This document shows, piece after piece, positions 8,158-14,877 of a stretch of DNA of 18,573 bases. This DNA comes from Coriobacteriaceae bacterium (GTDB taxonomy: Bacteria; Actinomycetota; Coriobacteriia; Anaerosomatales; D1FN1-002): positions 1-18,573 of the forward strand of contig PNNM01000013.1 of the NCBI GenBank assembly GCA_013824215.1. Reading direction: 5' to 3'. Below the pieces are notes generated by a model. It was not told where the DNA came from. It was given only the letters and a program-made list of their open reading frames with translations, and searched no databases. Position 1 is the stretch's first letter. Every line of letters begins with the position of its first letter. Position numbers and translations under genes: made by a program.

Positions 8158-9726
8158 ATGGCCGGACCGAGACCGGTCCTTCCTCAGGGCCACGGGGAGC
8201 TGGTCGTGAGGCCGCCGTACGCCGAGTGGGCGGCGCTCGCCGACTCGAACGCGCGGGCCGCGTCCGGGTGGGACTTCGAGATCGCCGGTGTCCCCGCGGA
8301 TGCCCTGCGCATGCAGGCGCGGCGCGAGGCCGCCGAGGCCGCCTCGGCGTTCTCGGCCCGGCTCGGGGTGCGCGTCCGGGAGGCGCCTGCGGAACCCGCG
8401 CGCATCGTGATGACCGGCCACCAGCCGCAGCTCTACCACCCGGGCGTGTGGGTGAAGGACTTCCTGCTCCAGCGCATCGCTGACGAGACCGGTGCCCTGC
8501 CGCTCGACCTGGTGGTGGATTCCGACGGGTTCGACTCGGTCGCCGCGGAGATGCCGTGCATGCGCCCGGAGGTGCAGCGCTGCAAGGCGTATCTGGCCGT
8601 AGGAGAGCAAGGCGCGTGCTATGCGGGAGTGCCGGTGCCCGATGCGCACGCGCTCGCGGACTTCCGCGCGAGCGGGCTCGATGCGCTCGGCACCTTGCCC
8701 ACGCCGGCACTCACGCGGCACTTCGCCACGTTCTGCGATGCCCTGGACGCCGCGAGCGTCGGGGCGACGTCGCTGGCCGAACTCGTCACGTTCGCTCGCC
8801 GCCGCTACGAGGGTGCCGCGACCGACTATCTGGAGCTCCCTGTGACCGCCGAGTCGGCTCTGCCCGCGTTCCGGGTGTTCGCCGCCGACGTGTCGGCACG
8901 GGCGGGCGAGTTCGCCGCGGCCTACAACGGCGAGCTGGCCGAGTACCGCTCCCTGAACGGCGTGCGCAGCGCGGCGCAGCCGTTCCCGGACCTCTCGGCG
9001 GATGGAGGGACGTTCGAGCTGCCGTTCTGGTTCCTCGACAGGGGCCGGCGGCGCTCGGTGGCCGCGCGGGTCGTCGAGGGGCGCACCGCTGTCGTCTCCG
9101 AGAGCGCGGACATCGTCTCCGGCCGCGACGCCGCCGAGCTGGCCGCGGCGCTCGGGCAGGCGGGCGTCGTGCTCGCGCCCAAGGCGCTCGCGCTCACGCT
9201 GTTCAACAGGATGTTCGTGGGCGACCTGTTCATCCACGGCGTGGGTGGCGGCCGCTACGACGACGTTACCGACGGTGTCGTCCGCCGCTTCCACGGGGTC
9301 GAGGCGCCCCCGTTCGCGGTCGCCTCGCTCACGATGTACCTGCCGCTCGGCGGACACCTGGTCACCGACGAGGAGTTGGAGCGGGCCGAGCAGCGCGTCA
9401 ACAAACTCGAGCACAACCCGGACCGCATGCTCGCCGAGGCCGACTTCGACTCCGGCGAGGAGCGGGCGCGGGCGGTGGGCCTTGCCGCCGAGAAGGAACG
9501 TCTCGTGGGCGGGATCGCCGCGGCGGACGCCGACAAGAAGGCGCTGGGGGCGCGTATCCGTGAGGTGAACGCGGAGCTCGGCGAGCTGTTGGCGCCGCTG
9601 GCGGTCGCCGCGCGCGAGGAGCGCGACCGGCTCGTAGCGCAGAAGGCGGCGGCCGGCATCCTGACCGACCGCACGTACCCGTTCTGCCTGTGGAGCCCGG
9701 CCGAGGTGGCGGACAAGGCGGGATAG
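8158..9726 (+). CDS. BshC-like protein (putative thiol/cysteine-ligase-like enzyme, divergent)
   Basis: 522 residues, close to BshC (~540). The N-terminal part has TGHQPQLYHPGVWVKDFL (86-103), in the place where BshC has its TGQQ-x-G motif, followed by LVVDSDGFD (118-126) at the end of the next strand, where BshC has an ED-H-D motif. The middle contains FNRMFVGDLFIHGVGGGRYDDVTD. The C-terminus (~405-500) is a charged, coiled-coil-like stretch, as in BshC, and the protein ends near LTDRTYPFCLW. BshC adds cysteine to glucosaminyl-malate to complete bacillithiol. The similarity here is of layout and motif position; several key residues differ, so the reaction may differ too. GGGAGG lies 5 bases before the ATG. 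The adjacent BshB1-like deacetylase supports the assignment. An amine-modifying enzyme for another sugar is an alternative. Confidence 0.65.
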   Translation: MAGPRPVLPQGHGELVVRPPYAEWAALADSNARAASGWDFEIAGVPADALRMQARREAAEAASAFSARLGVRVREAPAEPARIVMTGHQPQLYHPGVWVKDFLLQRIADETGALPLDLVVDSDGFDSVAAEMPCMRPEVQRCKAYLAVGEQGACYAGVPVPDAHALADFRASGLDALGTLPTPALTRHFATFCDALDAASVGATSLAELVTFARRRYEGAATDYLELPVTAESALPAFRVFAADVSARAGEFAAAYNGELAEYRSLNGVRSAAQPFPDLSADGGTFELPFWFLDRGRRRSVAARVVEGRTAVVSESADIVSGRDAAELAAALGQAGVVLAPKALALTLFNRMFVGDLFIHGVGGGRYDDVTDGVVRRFHGVEAPPFAVASLTMYLPLGGHLVTDEELERAEQRVNKLEHNPDRMLAEADFDSGEERARAVGLAAEKERLVGGIAAADADKKALGARIREVNAELGELLAPLAVAAREERDRLVAQKAAAGILTDRTYPFCLWSPAEVADKAG

Positions 9727-9763
9727 CGTTGCGCGCGGCCCGCATGCGGCCTGTACCGGGCTC

Positions 9764-9793
9764 TTGCCCTCGGGCACGTCGCGTGTTTATCAT
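9764..9793 (+). promoter_or_regulatory. Possible sigma70-type promoter for the ferredoxin gene
   Basis: TTGCCC (9764-9769) and TATCAT (9788-9793) are separated by 18 bases in the 122-base gap between the BshC-like and ferredoxin genes. It is among the few AT-containing spots in this GC-rich gap. Transcription would start about 50 bases before the ferredoxin ATG. Confidence 0.4.
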
Positions 9794-9848
9794 CGGCGGC
9801 ACCCGCGCGAGAGCGGGGGGTCGATGGATCTGGAAGGAAGGAAGCCCC

Positions 9849-10022
9849 ATGGGTAAGCCCGTTGTGGATCCCGACAACTGCACCGCGTGCGGCATCTGTG
9901 TGGATGAGTGCCCGACGAGCGCGCTGGACCTCGAGGACGTCGCGGTCCTGGCCCGTGCGGACGACTGCACCGAGTGCGGCACGTGCGAAGAGGTCTGCCC
10001 GAACGAGGCCATCAAGCTCTAG
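9849..10022 (+). CDS. 2[4Fe-4S] ferredoxin
   Basis: 57 residues, the clostridial-type size. Two full cluster motifs are seen: C11-x2-C14-x2-C17-x3-C21-P and C40-x2-C43-x2-C46-x3-C50-P. The usual cross-over applies, with C21 joining the second cluster and C50 the first. It is a soluble, low-potential electron carrier of the kind used by pyruvate:ferredoxin oxidoreductase, hydrogenases and Rnf. A strong purine run (GGAAGGAAGGAAG, 9832-9844) lies 4 bases before the ATG, suggesting high expression. It has its own likely promoter and is followed by a hairpin, so it is probably monocistronic. Serving the Rnf complex encoded ~7 kb downstream is plausible but inferred. Confidence 0.95.
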   Translation: MGKPVVDPDNCTACGICVDECPTSALDLEDVAVLARADDCTECGTCEEVCPNEAIKL

Positions 10023-10050
10023 CGGCGTCATGCGACCATGCGCGATGACG

Positions 10051-10076
10051 AAGGCCGGTCCCGCGGGGCCGGCCTT
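10051..10076. terminator. Hairpin between convergent ferredoxin and plsY genes
   Basis: AAGGCCGG pairs with CCGGCCTT around a GC-rich centre that extends the stem to ~11 bp with one G-U pair. It starts 28 bases after the ferredoxin stop and lies 23 bases beyond the plsY stop, so it can serve both directions. There is no T-run on either side. Confidence 0.65.
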
Positions 10077-10099
10077 CCGCGTGCACCCACGGCTGACAC

Positions 10100-10852
10100 T
10101 CAGCCCCTCGGACCCATGCCGTCCTTGGTGTAGAGCTTCGGCTCCTTGCCTCGCAGCAGGCCGATGAAACGCTTGTGGTGGGCGGCGTAGACGAGCGCCC
10201 CCATGAATAGCGCGAACGGCCAGTCGGGGGAGCGGATGATGCCGGCCGCGATCGGCAGCGTCCAAGCGGCGGCCACCTGCCCGGCCATCATGTAGCGCGT
10301 GATCGCGATGACCGCCAACCCCACCACCAGCACGACGACGAAGTAGCGCCAGTCGTAGGCCAGCAACGCTCCTGCGCCTGTGGCCAGCCCCTTGCCGGTG
10401 CGCGTGAAGCGGCGTTTGAGCAACGCCATCCAGCACGAGTAGTTGTGGCCGAGGACGGCGCCGAGGACCGCGAGCATCGGCACCCACAGCAGCACCGAGG
10501 CGTACCACAGGCTCGAGACCGAGCGCAGGGTCTCACCCCACGGCGCGAGTGTCATGGCCCAGCCGCCCGCCAGCCCGACCGTCAGGAACTTGGCGAGGAG
10601 CACAGGGACGAGCCCTTTGAGGCCGTCGAGCACCATCGCGATCGCGAACCAGGTCCACGAGCCCGTGGTGCGCTTCACGTTCATGGCGCCGACGTTGCCG
10701 GTGCCGTGCGCGGTGACGTCCTCACCCGTACGCCACTTGACGATCAGGTAGGCCCACGGGATGGAACCGACGAGGTACGAGCCGACGAGCGCGCCGCCGA
10801 TGAGGGCCCAGCCGCCGGCGCCGAGCGCCATCACGTTCCAGACGAACAGCAC
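10100..10852 (-). CDS. plsY: PlsY-family acyl-phosphate:glycerol-3-phosphate acyltransferase
   Basis: PlsY transfers an acyl group from acyl-phosphate to glycerol-3-phosphate, giving lysophosphatidic acid at the membrane. The 250-residue protein is hydrophobic, with about five to seven membrane segments. Motif 1 is clear: GSIPWAYLIVKWRTGEDVTAHG followed by TGNVGAMNV (29-59). DGLKG (76-80) matches the next motif. GHN (136-138) and TGKGLATGAGAL (152-163) stand where typical PlsY has GH and FKGGKGVATG; here the first Lys-Gly is lost and RRFTR is inserted. The protein is ~50 residues longer than usual because of extra loops and a C-terminal extension (~228-250, RGKEPKLYTKDGMGPRG). GTG 10852 is chosen because AGGAAG sits 8 bases upstream, inside the end of the lipid kinase gene; only two bases separate the genes. 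Confidence 0.82.
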   Translation of the reverse strand: MLFVWNVMALGAGGWALIGGALVGSYLVGSIPWAYLIVKWRTGEDVTAHGTGNVGAMNVKRTTGSWTWFAIAMVLDGLKGLVPVLLAKFLTVGLAGGWAMTLAPWGETLRSVSSLWYASVLLWVPMLAVLGAVLGHNYSCWMALLKRRFTRTGKGLATGAGALLAYDWRYFVVVLVVGLAVIAITRYMMAGQVAAAWTLPIAAGIIRSPDWPFALFMGALVYAAHHKRFIGLLRGKEPKLYTKDGMGPRG

Positions 10853-10854
10853 GT

Positions 10855-11760
10855 CTAGGACTTCCTCGGCACGACGACCTCGAGACCGCCGGGGTAGGTG
10901 GTGACCTCGTAACGGGTGTCGAGGAGGACCTCTCCGTCGATCTGGCCGGCCACCGGCTCGGCGGATTCGATGAGCACCGAGGTGTGGCGCGACATCGTGA
11001 CCGGGCGCATGCGCGTGTGCTTGCCCAGGATTACGAAGGGAAGGCGCCACAGCGCCTCGGCGAGCGGGATGGAGCGGATGACGCAGACGTCGAGCACGCC
11101 GTCGTCGGGGACCGAGTCCGGCGTGATGAAGAAGCCGCCGCCGTAGGTGGGACCGTGCGTCATGGCGACGATGAGGAGGTCGAGGTCGGCAGGCTCTCCG
11201 CCGTCGAACGTCACGCGCAGCTCGTGTGAGTGGTACTGGTTGAACAGCACGAAGAAGAGCGAGCGCAGGTAGAGCGGAAGACCGCTCCACCCGGTGGTCA
11301 CCTTCATCTCCACGGCCTTGGCGGTCACGCGCGCATCGAGCCCGACGGCCACCGAGTTGTTGAACCAGATGCCGTTGCACAATCCCACGTCCACGCGCTT
11401 CCGCTCGCCCGAGGCTATCTGGCGCACCGCTTCCGGCAGGTCGAAGCTGATCCCGAGTGTTCGCGCGTAGTCGTTGCCCGAGCCGGTGGGGATGATGGTG
11501 AGCGCGGGGCGGTCTGTCTCGGGGCGGGCCATGATGCCGTTGAGGACCTCGTGGACCGTGCCGTCGCCGCCAACCGCGATGACGGTATCGAAACCGGCCG
11601 CGTCCCGGGCGATCTCGAGGGCGTGGCGGGGGGAGTCGGTCTCGACGAACTCGACGTCGGCGACGCCATCCAGCAGGCGCTTGACGGCGGGCAGGACGCG
11701 CGCCGTCACGCCGTGTTTGGCGGCCGAGTTCACTATCGCGACGGTGTGTCCGAGGGTCAC
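10855..11760 (-). CDS. Diacylglycerol/lipid kinase, YegS/DagK family
   Basis: 301 residues, normal for the family. It contains the ATP-binding GGDGT at 64-68 (then VHEVLNG) and PTGSGNDYAR at 91-100, plus the later GLDARVTAKAV region and a C-terminal beta domain ending in the typical DGE-VLLDTRYEVTTYPG pattern. The family phosphorylates diacylglycerol or related lipids at the inner membrane face, recycling diacylglycerol into phosphatidic acid. The start is GTG 11760, with GGGAGG 6 bases upstream. plsY follows two bases after the stop, so the pair makes a small phosphatidic-acid operon. Diacylglycerol is the likely substrate, but other lipid substrates are known in this family (established for the family; not tested here). 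Confidence 0.88.
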   Translation of the reverse strand: MTLGHTVAIVNSAAKHGVTARVLPAVKRLLDGVADVEFVETDSPRHALEIARDAAGFDTVIAVGGDGTVHEVLNGIMARPETDRPALTIIPTGSGNDYARTLGISFDLPEAVRQIASGERKRVDVGLCNGIWFNNSVAVGLDARVTAKAVEMKVTTGWSGLPLYLRSLFFVLFNQYHSHELRVTFDGGEPADLDLLIVAMTHGPTYGGGFFITPDSVPDDGVLDVCVIRSIPLAEALWRLPFVILGKHTRMRPVTMSRHTSVLIESAEPVAGQIDGEVLLDTRYEVTTYPGGLEVVVPRKS

Positions 11761-11825
11761 GTGCGCCTCCCGCCCCCAGCATAGCGTGTCGTGTTCCGGC
11801 GGTGTGGCGGGGGGCTGCGCGGGAG

Positions 11826-11834
11826 TGCTACACT
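11826..11834 (+). promoter_or_regulatory. Extended -10 promoter element of tRNA-Arg
   Basis: TGC followed by TACACT forms an extended -10 whose start point would fall at about 11841, four bases before the mature tRNA 5' end. No -35 hexamer is visible at the usual distance. The element lies in the divergent gap with the lipid kinase gene. Confidence 0.45.
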
Positions 11835-11844
11835 CCGCCAGCGC

Positions 11845-11920
11845 GCCTCCTTAGCTCAGAGGATAGAGCGTCTGCCTCCGGAGCAGAAGGTCGCAGGTTC
11901 GAATCCTGCAGGGGGCGCCA
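11845..11920 (+). tRNA. tRNA-Arg(CCG), CCA encoded
   Basis: A full cloverleaf folds by hand. The acceptor is GCCTCCT with AGGGGGC (one G-U), followed by U8 and A9. The D stem is GCTC/GAGC with an 8-base loop. The anticodon stem is TCTGC/GCAGA with loop CTCCGGA. There is a 5-base variable loop and a T stem GCAGG/CCTGC with loop TTCGAAT. The discriminator is G73 and CCA is encoded. The anticodon CCG reads CGG arginine codons, which are frequent in a genome this rich in GC. Confidence 0.97.
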
Positions 11921-11933
11921 TCCCCTGGACACA

Positions 11934-11971
11934 CACGAAGGCCCGGTCCTGTTTCGGACCGGGCCTTCGTG
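11934..11971. terminator. Strong hairpin after tRNA-Arg, convergent with the EF-G-like gene
   Basis: A perfect 16-bp stem with a 6-base loop (TGTTTC) starts 13 bases after the tRNA and ends 27 bases beyond the stop of the minus-strand EF-G-like gene. It is probably a bidirectional terminator. T-runs are absent, as in the other terminator-like hairpins of this window. Confidence 0.75.
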
Positions 11972-11998
11972 CAGGCGGGGCAGGTCACGCCGAGACGG

Positions 11999-14062
11999 CT
12001 AGTGTCCCTCGGCGCGTTGCTTCAGATAGGCGTCCACGAGCTTCTTCTGTATGTCGCCCGGGACCTGCTCGTAGGTGTCGATCGAGATCGTGTAGCTGCC
12101 GGTGCCGCTCGTGATCGAGCGGAGGTGCGGTGAGTAGTGGACGACCTCGGCATACGGTGCTTGGGCGCGGATGACCTGCACCCCGGCCTCGGGGGCGTCC
12201 ATGCCGAGCACGCGGCCGCGGATCGATGAGATGTCGCCCATGACCGCGCCTGCGTGCTCGTCCGGCACCTCGATGGTGAGCGTGGCGATCGGCTCGAGCA
12301 GCACCGCGTCGGCCTTCTCCACCGCGGCGCGGAAACCGATGCGGGCGGCGGTGCGGAACGCCATCTCGTTGGAGTCCACCGCGTGCATCTGCCCGTCGTA
12401 CACGGCCGCCTTGACGTCGACGATCGGGTAGCCGGCGATCGCGCCCGAGGCCAGCGTCTCCTGGACGCCGCGATCGACGGCTACGATGAACGGCTTCGAG
12501 ATCCGGCCGCCGACGATCTCGTCCTTGAACTCGTAGCCGCCGCCGGGGTTCGGCTCGATGCGCAGCGAGCAGTCCGCGAACTGCCCCGACCCGCCGGTCT
12601 GTTTCTTGTGGCGGCCCTGGGCCTGTGCCGACTTGCGGATCGTCTCGCGGTACGGGATACGCAGTTCGATGAGCTCGGCCTCCACGTGGAAGCGTTCCTT
12701 GAGCCGGGAGAGCACCACGTCGACCGCGGTGTCGCCCAGGGCCGCCAGCACGGTCTGGTGCGTCTCGTCGTCGCGCTTGAGCGCGAGCGCCGGGTCCTCG
12801 TCCACGATCTGCTTGATGGCGGTGCCGAGTTTGTCCTCGTCGGTCTTGGTCTTGGCGACGACCGCGACAGGGTAGAGCGGCTCGGGGATCGGCAGCGGCG
12901 AGAACGCGATGCCGCTCTTGGCCGACAGCGTGTCGTTGGTGAGTGTCTCGGCGAGTTTCGGGAGCACCGCGATGTCGCCGGCGGGGGCACCCGGGATGTC
13001 GGCCGTCTCCTTGCCGGTCATCCTGAGGACGTGCGCGACACGCTCCTTCTTGCCGGTGCGCGAGTTGATGTACTCGGTGTTCGGCGTGAGCGTGCCCGAG
13101 ACTACCTTCACGAAGGACAGGCGGCCCACGTAGGGGTCCGACAGCGTCTTGAAGACGTGCGCGGCCATGTCGCCGGTAGCCGAGAAGGGCACCTCCTTGC
13201 CGTCGACCGTGTGCATCGGGCCATGCGCGGTGGGCTCGGGGAAGAACGTGACGATCTCGTCCAGCAGGTCTTCCACGCCCTGCAGCTTGGCAGCCGAGCC
13301 GACGAAGACCGGGATGACCTGCGACTGCGCGATGGCCAGCCCGAGCAGCTTCTCGACGTCCTCCTGTGTCAACGGCTCGCCCTCGAGGTACTTCATCATG
13401 AGATCATCGTCGGCCTCGGCGGTCTTGTCCGCCAGCGCGTCGCGCGCCGCCTCGGCGGCAGCGGTCATGTCGGCGGGGATGTCGTCCATGTGCTCGCCGT
13501 CGGCCTCGTGGTGGTACGCCTTCATGCGGATGATGTCGACGACCCCGCTGAAATCGGCCTCGGAACCCATCGGCAGCTGCACCGCCACCACACGGTCGCC
13601 GAACGACGCGGTCAGCTTGGACATGACGCCGTCGAAGTCGGCGTGTTCCTTGTCCATGCGGTTGACGAATACGGCGCGGGCGATGCCCATCTCGCCAGCG
13701 ATCTTCCACAGCTTGCGAGTCTGGACTTGTGGACCGGCCACGGCATCGACCACGAAGAGCGCCATCTCGGCGGCCTCCATGCCGGCGATGGCGTCGCCGA
13801 TGAAGTCGGCGTAACCCGGGGTGTCGATGATGTTGATCTTGACGCCCTTGTGCGTGACGGGCGCGAGCGCGAGGTTGATCGTGAACTTGCGCCTGACGGC
13901 CTCGGGGTCGTGGTCGAGCGTGCTCTGTCCCGTGTCCACCGACCCCAGGCGCTTGGTCTCGCCGGCCAGGAAGAGCATCGCCTCCGCGAGCGAGGTCTTT
14001 CCCGCACCGCCGTGGCCGACCAGGACGACGTTGCGGACCTTCTCGGTGCTTGGTGCTCCCAA
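11999..14062 (-). CDS. fusA2: EF-G-like translational GTPase (EF-G2/FusA2 type)
   Basis: 687 residues with the five-domain EF-G architecture. The P-loop is GHGGAGKTS (16-24), G3 is DTPGYADF (80-87) and G4 is NRMD (134-137). Three points mark it as the EF-G-like paralogue rather than the main EF-G: the P-loop differs from AHIDAGKTT, the switch-I RERGITI motif is replaced by RRKFTI, and the His of DTPGH, which helps GTP hydrolysis, is Tyr. Domain IV (IRKSAQAQGRHKKQTGGSGQFADC) and domain V are intact. No ribosomal-protein genes adjoin it. The ATG in the adjacent frame (14069) is wrong: the EF-G frame opens at TTG 14062, with GAGGAGG 8 bases upstream. The paralogue's role is not settled; an alternative elongation or recycling factor is possible. 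Confidence 0.88.
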   Translation of the reverse strand: MGAPSTEKVRNVVLVGHGGAGKTSLAEAMLFLAGETKRLGSVDTGQSTLDHDPEAVRRKFTINLALAPVTHKGVKINIIDTPGYADFIGDAIAGMEAAEMALFVVDAVAGPQVQTRKLWKIAGEMGIARAVFVNRMDKEHADFDGVMSKLTASFGDRVVAVQLPMGSEADFSGVVDIIRMKAYHHEADGEHMDDIPADMTAAAEAARDALADKTAEADDDLMMKYLEGEPLTQEDVEKLLGLAIAQSQVIPVFVGSAAKLQGVEDLLDEIVTFFPEPTAHGPMHTVDGKEVPFSATGDMAAHVFKTLSDPYVGRLSFVKVVSGTLTPNTEYINSRTGKKERVAHVLRMTGKETADIPGAPAGDIAVLPKLAETLTNDTLSAKSGIAFSPLPIPEPLYPVAVVAKTKTDEDKLGTAIKQIVDEDPALALKRDDETHQTVLAALGDTAVDVVLSRLKERFHVEAELIELRIPYRETIRKSAQAQGRHKKQTGGSGQFADCSLRIEPNPGGGYEFKDEIVGGRISKPFIVAVDRGVQETLASGAIAGYPIVDVKAAVYDGQMHAVDSNEMAFRTAARIGFRAAVEKADAVLLEPIATLTIEVPDEHAGAVMGDISSIRGRVLGMDAPEAGVQVIRAQAPYAEVVHYSPHLRSITSGTGSYTISIDTYEQVPGDIQKKLVDAYLKQRAEGH

Positions 14063-14156
14063 GAGACATACCTCCTCGAAAGACGCCACTCCGGGCGCCG
14101 CCGGGTCTGCCCCCCGCCGCCGCGCCCGGGATGAGATTCGCGGAACAGCATACCGC

Positions 14157-14185
14157 TTATCGAGGCGGGTAGGGACTGATAGAAT
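14157..14185 (+). promoter_or_regulatory. Likely promoter of the cyclophilin-TPR-ndk genes
   Basis: TAGAAT (14180-14185) with a preceding TGA makes a good extended -10. TTATCG (14157-14162) is a weak -35 at 17 bases. Transcription would begin ~14192, about 45 bases before the cyclophilin ATG. No equally good promoter was seen for the divergent EF-G-like gene. Confidence 0.5.
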
Positions 14186-14235
14186 GGCCGCGGCCCGCAG
14201 CCGCGGGCGACACCCGCGAGAGGTCGAGGCTCCCG

Positions 14236-14871
14236 ATGTCGAACAGCTCACGCACCCTGTCGATCCTGCTGGTCACAGCGCTAGTCTCGGCGCTCGTCGC
14301 GCTGTCCGGCTGCGGGTCGCAGACCGCCAGCCGGCCCGCCCCGACCCAGCCGGCTGCCGAGCCGGCACCCGCCACTCCCCAGGAGGAACCGTTGTACACG
14401 CCGACCTACAAGACCACCGGGAAAGAGATAGCGGTCATCACCACCGCCAGGGGCGTCATCAAGCTCGAGTTCTACGCGACCGACGCACCGAACCACGTGG
14501 CCAACTTCATCGAGCTGGCGAAGAAGGGCATCTACGACGGCACCACGTTCCACCGCGTGGAGCCCGGCTTCGTCGTCCAGGGCGGCGACCCGTACTCGAA
14601 GACCGGTGAGGGTTCCGCGGGCACCGGTGGTCCCGGCTATCGCCTCGCCGCCGAATTCAACTCCCGCAAGCACGAGAAGGGCACGCTGGCGATGGCCCGC
14701 TCGGCAGACCCGGACTCCGCGGGCTCGCAGTTCTACATCTGCCTCGCGCCGCAGCCGGGCCTCGACGGTCAGTACACGGTCTTCGGCAAGGTCATCGAAG
14801 GCATGGACGTCGTCGAGAAGATCGCGGTGGGCGACGTGATGACCTCGGTCAAGATCGAGGAGAAGAACTAG
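14236..14871 (+). CDS. Lipoprotein peptidyl-prolyl cis-trans isomerase (cyclophilin type)
   Basis: 211 residues. Residues 1-25 are a lipoprotein signal peptide with lipobox A-L-S-G-C26, followed by a Pro/Ala-rich tether (~30-50) and a cyclophilin domain (~60-211). Catalytic and binding residues are in place: FHRVEPGFVVQGGDP (with the active Arg and Gln), AGSQFYI, and GLDGQYTVFGKV; the Trp of human CypA is absent, as in many bacterial forms. It should fold or refold proteins on the outer face of the cytoplasmic membrane. ATG 14236 has GAGG 6 bases upstream. The TPR gene starts 6 bases after its stop, suggesting co-transcription. Confidence 0.93.
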   Translation: MSNSSRTLSILLVTALVSALVALSGCGSQTASRPAPTQPAAEPAPATPQEEPLYTPTYKTTGKEIAVITTARGVIKLEFYATDAPNHVANFIELAKKGIYDGTTFHRVEPGFVVQGGDPYSKTGEGSAGTGGPGYRLAAEFNSRKHEKGTLAMARSADPDSAGSQFYICLAPQPGLDGQYTVFGKVIEGMDVVEKIAVGDVMTSVKIEEKN

Positions 14872-14877
14872 CACATC

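Noticed and set aside
13404..14069. ATG at 14069 as the start of the EF-G-like gene
   Set aside because: It sits just 1 base after the GAGGAGG and reads a different frame without EF-G motifs; the true frame opens at TTG 14062.
12254..14134. Long plus-strand open frame opposite the EF-G-like gene
   Set aside because: It is a high-GC shadow: low-complexity Arg/Gly/Val-rich translation with no domain, fully antisense to a clear conserved gene. The same applies to the long antisense frames over pilT, the BshC-like gene and the TPR gene.
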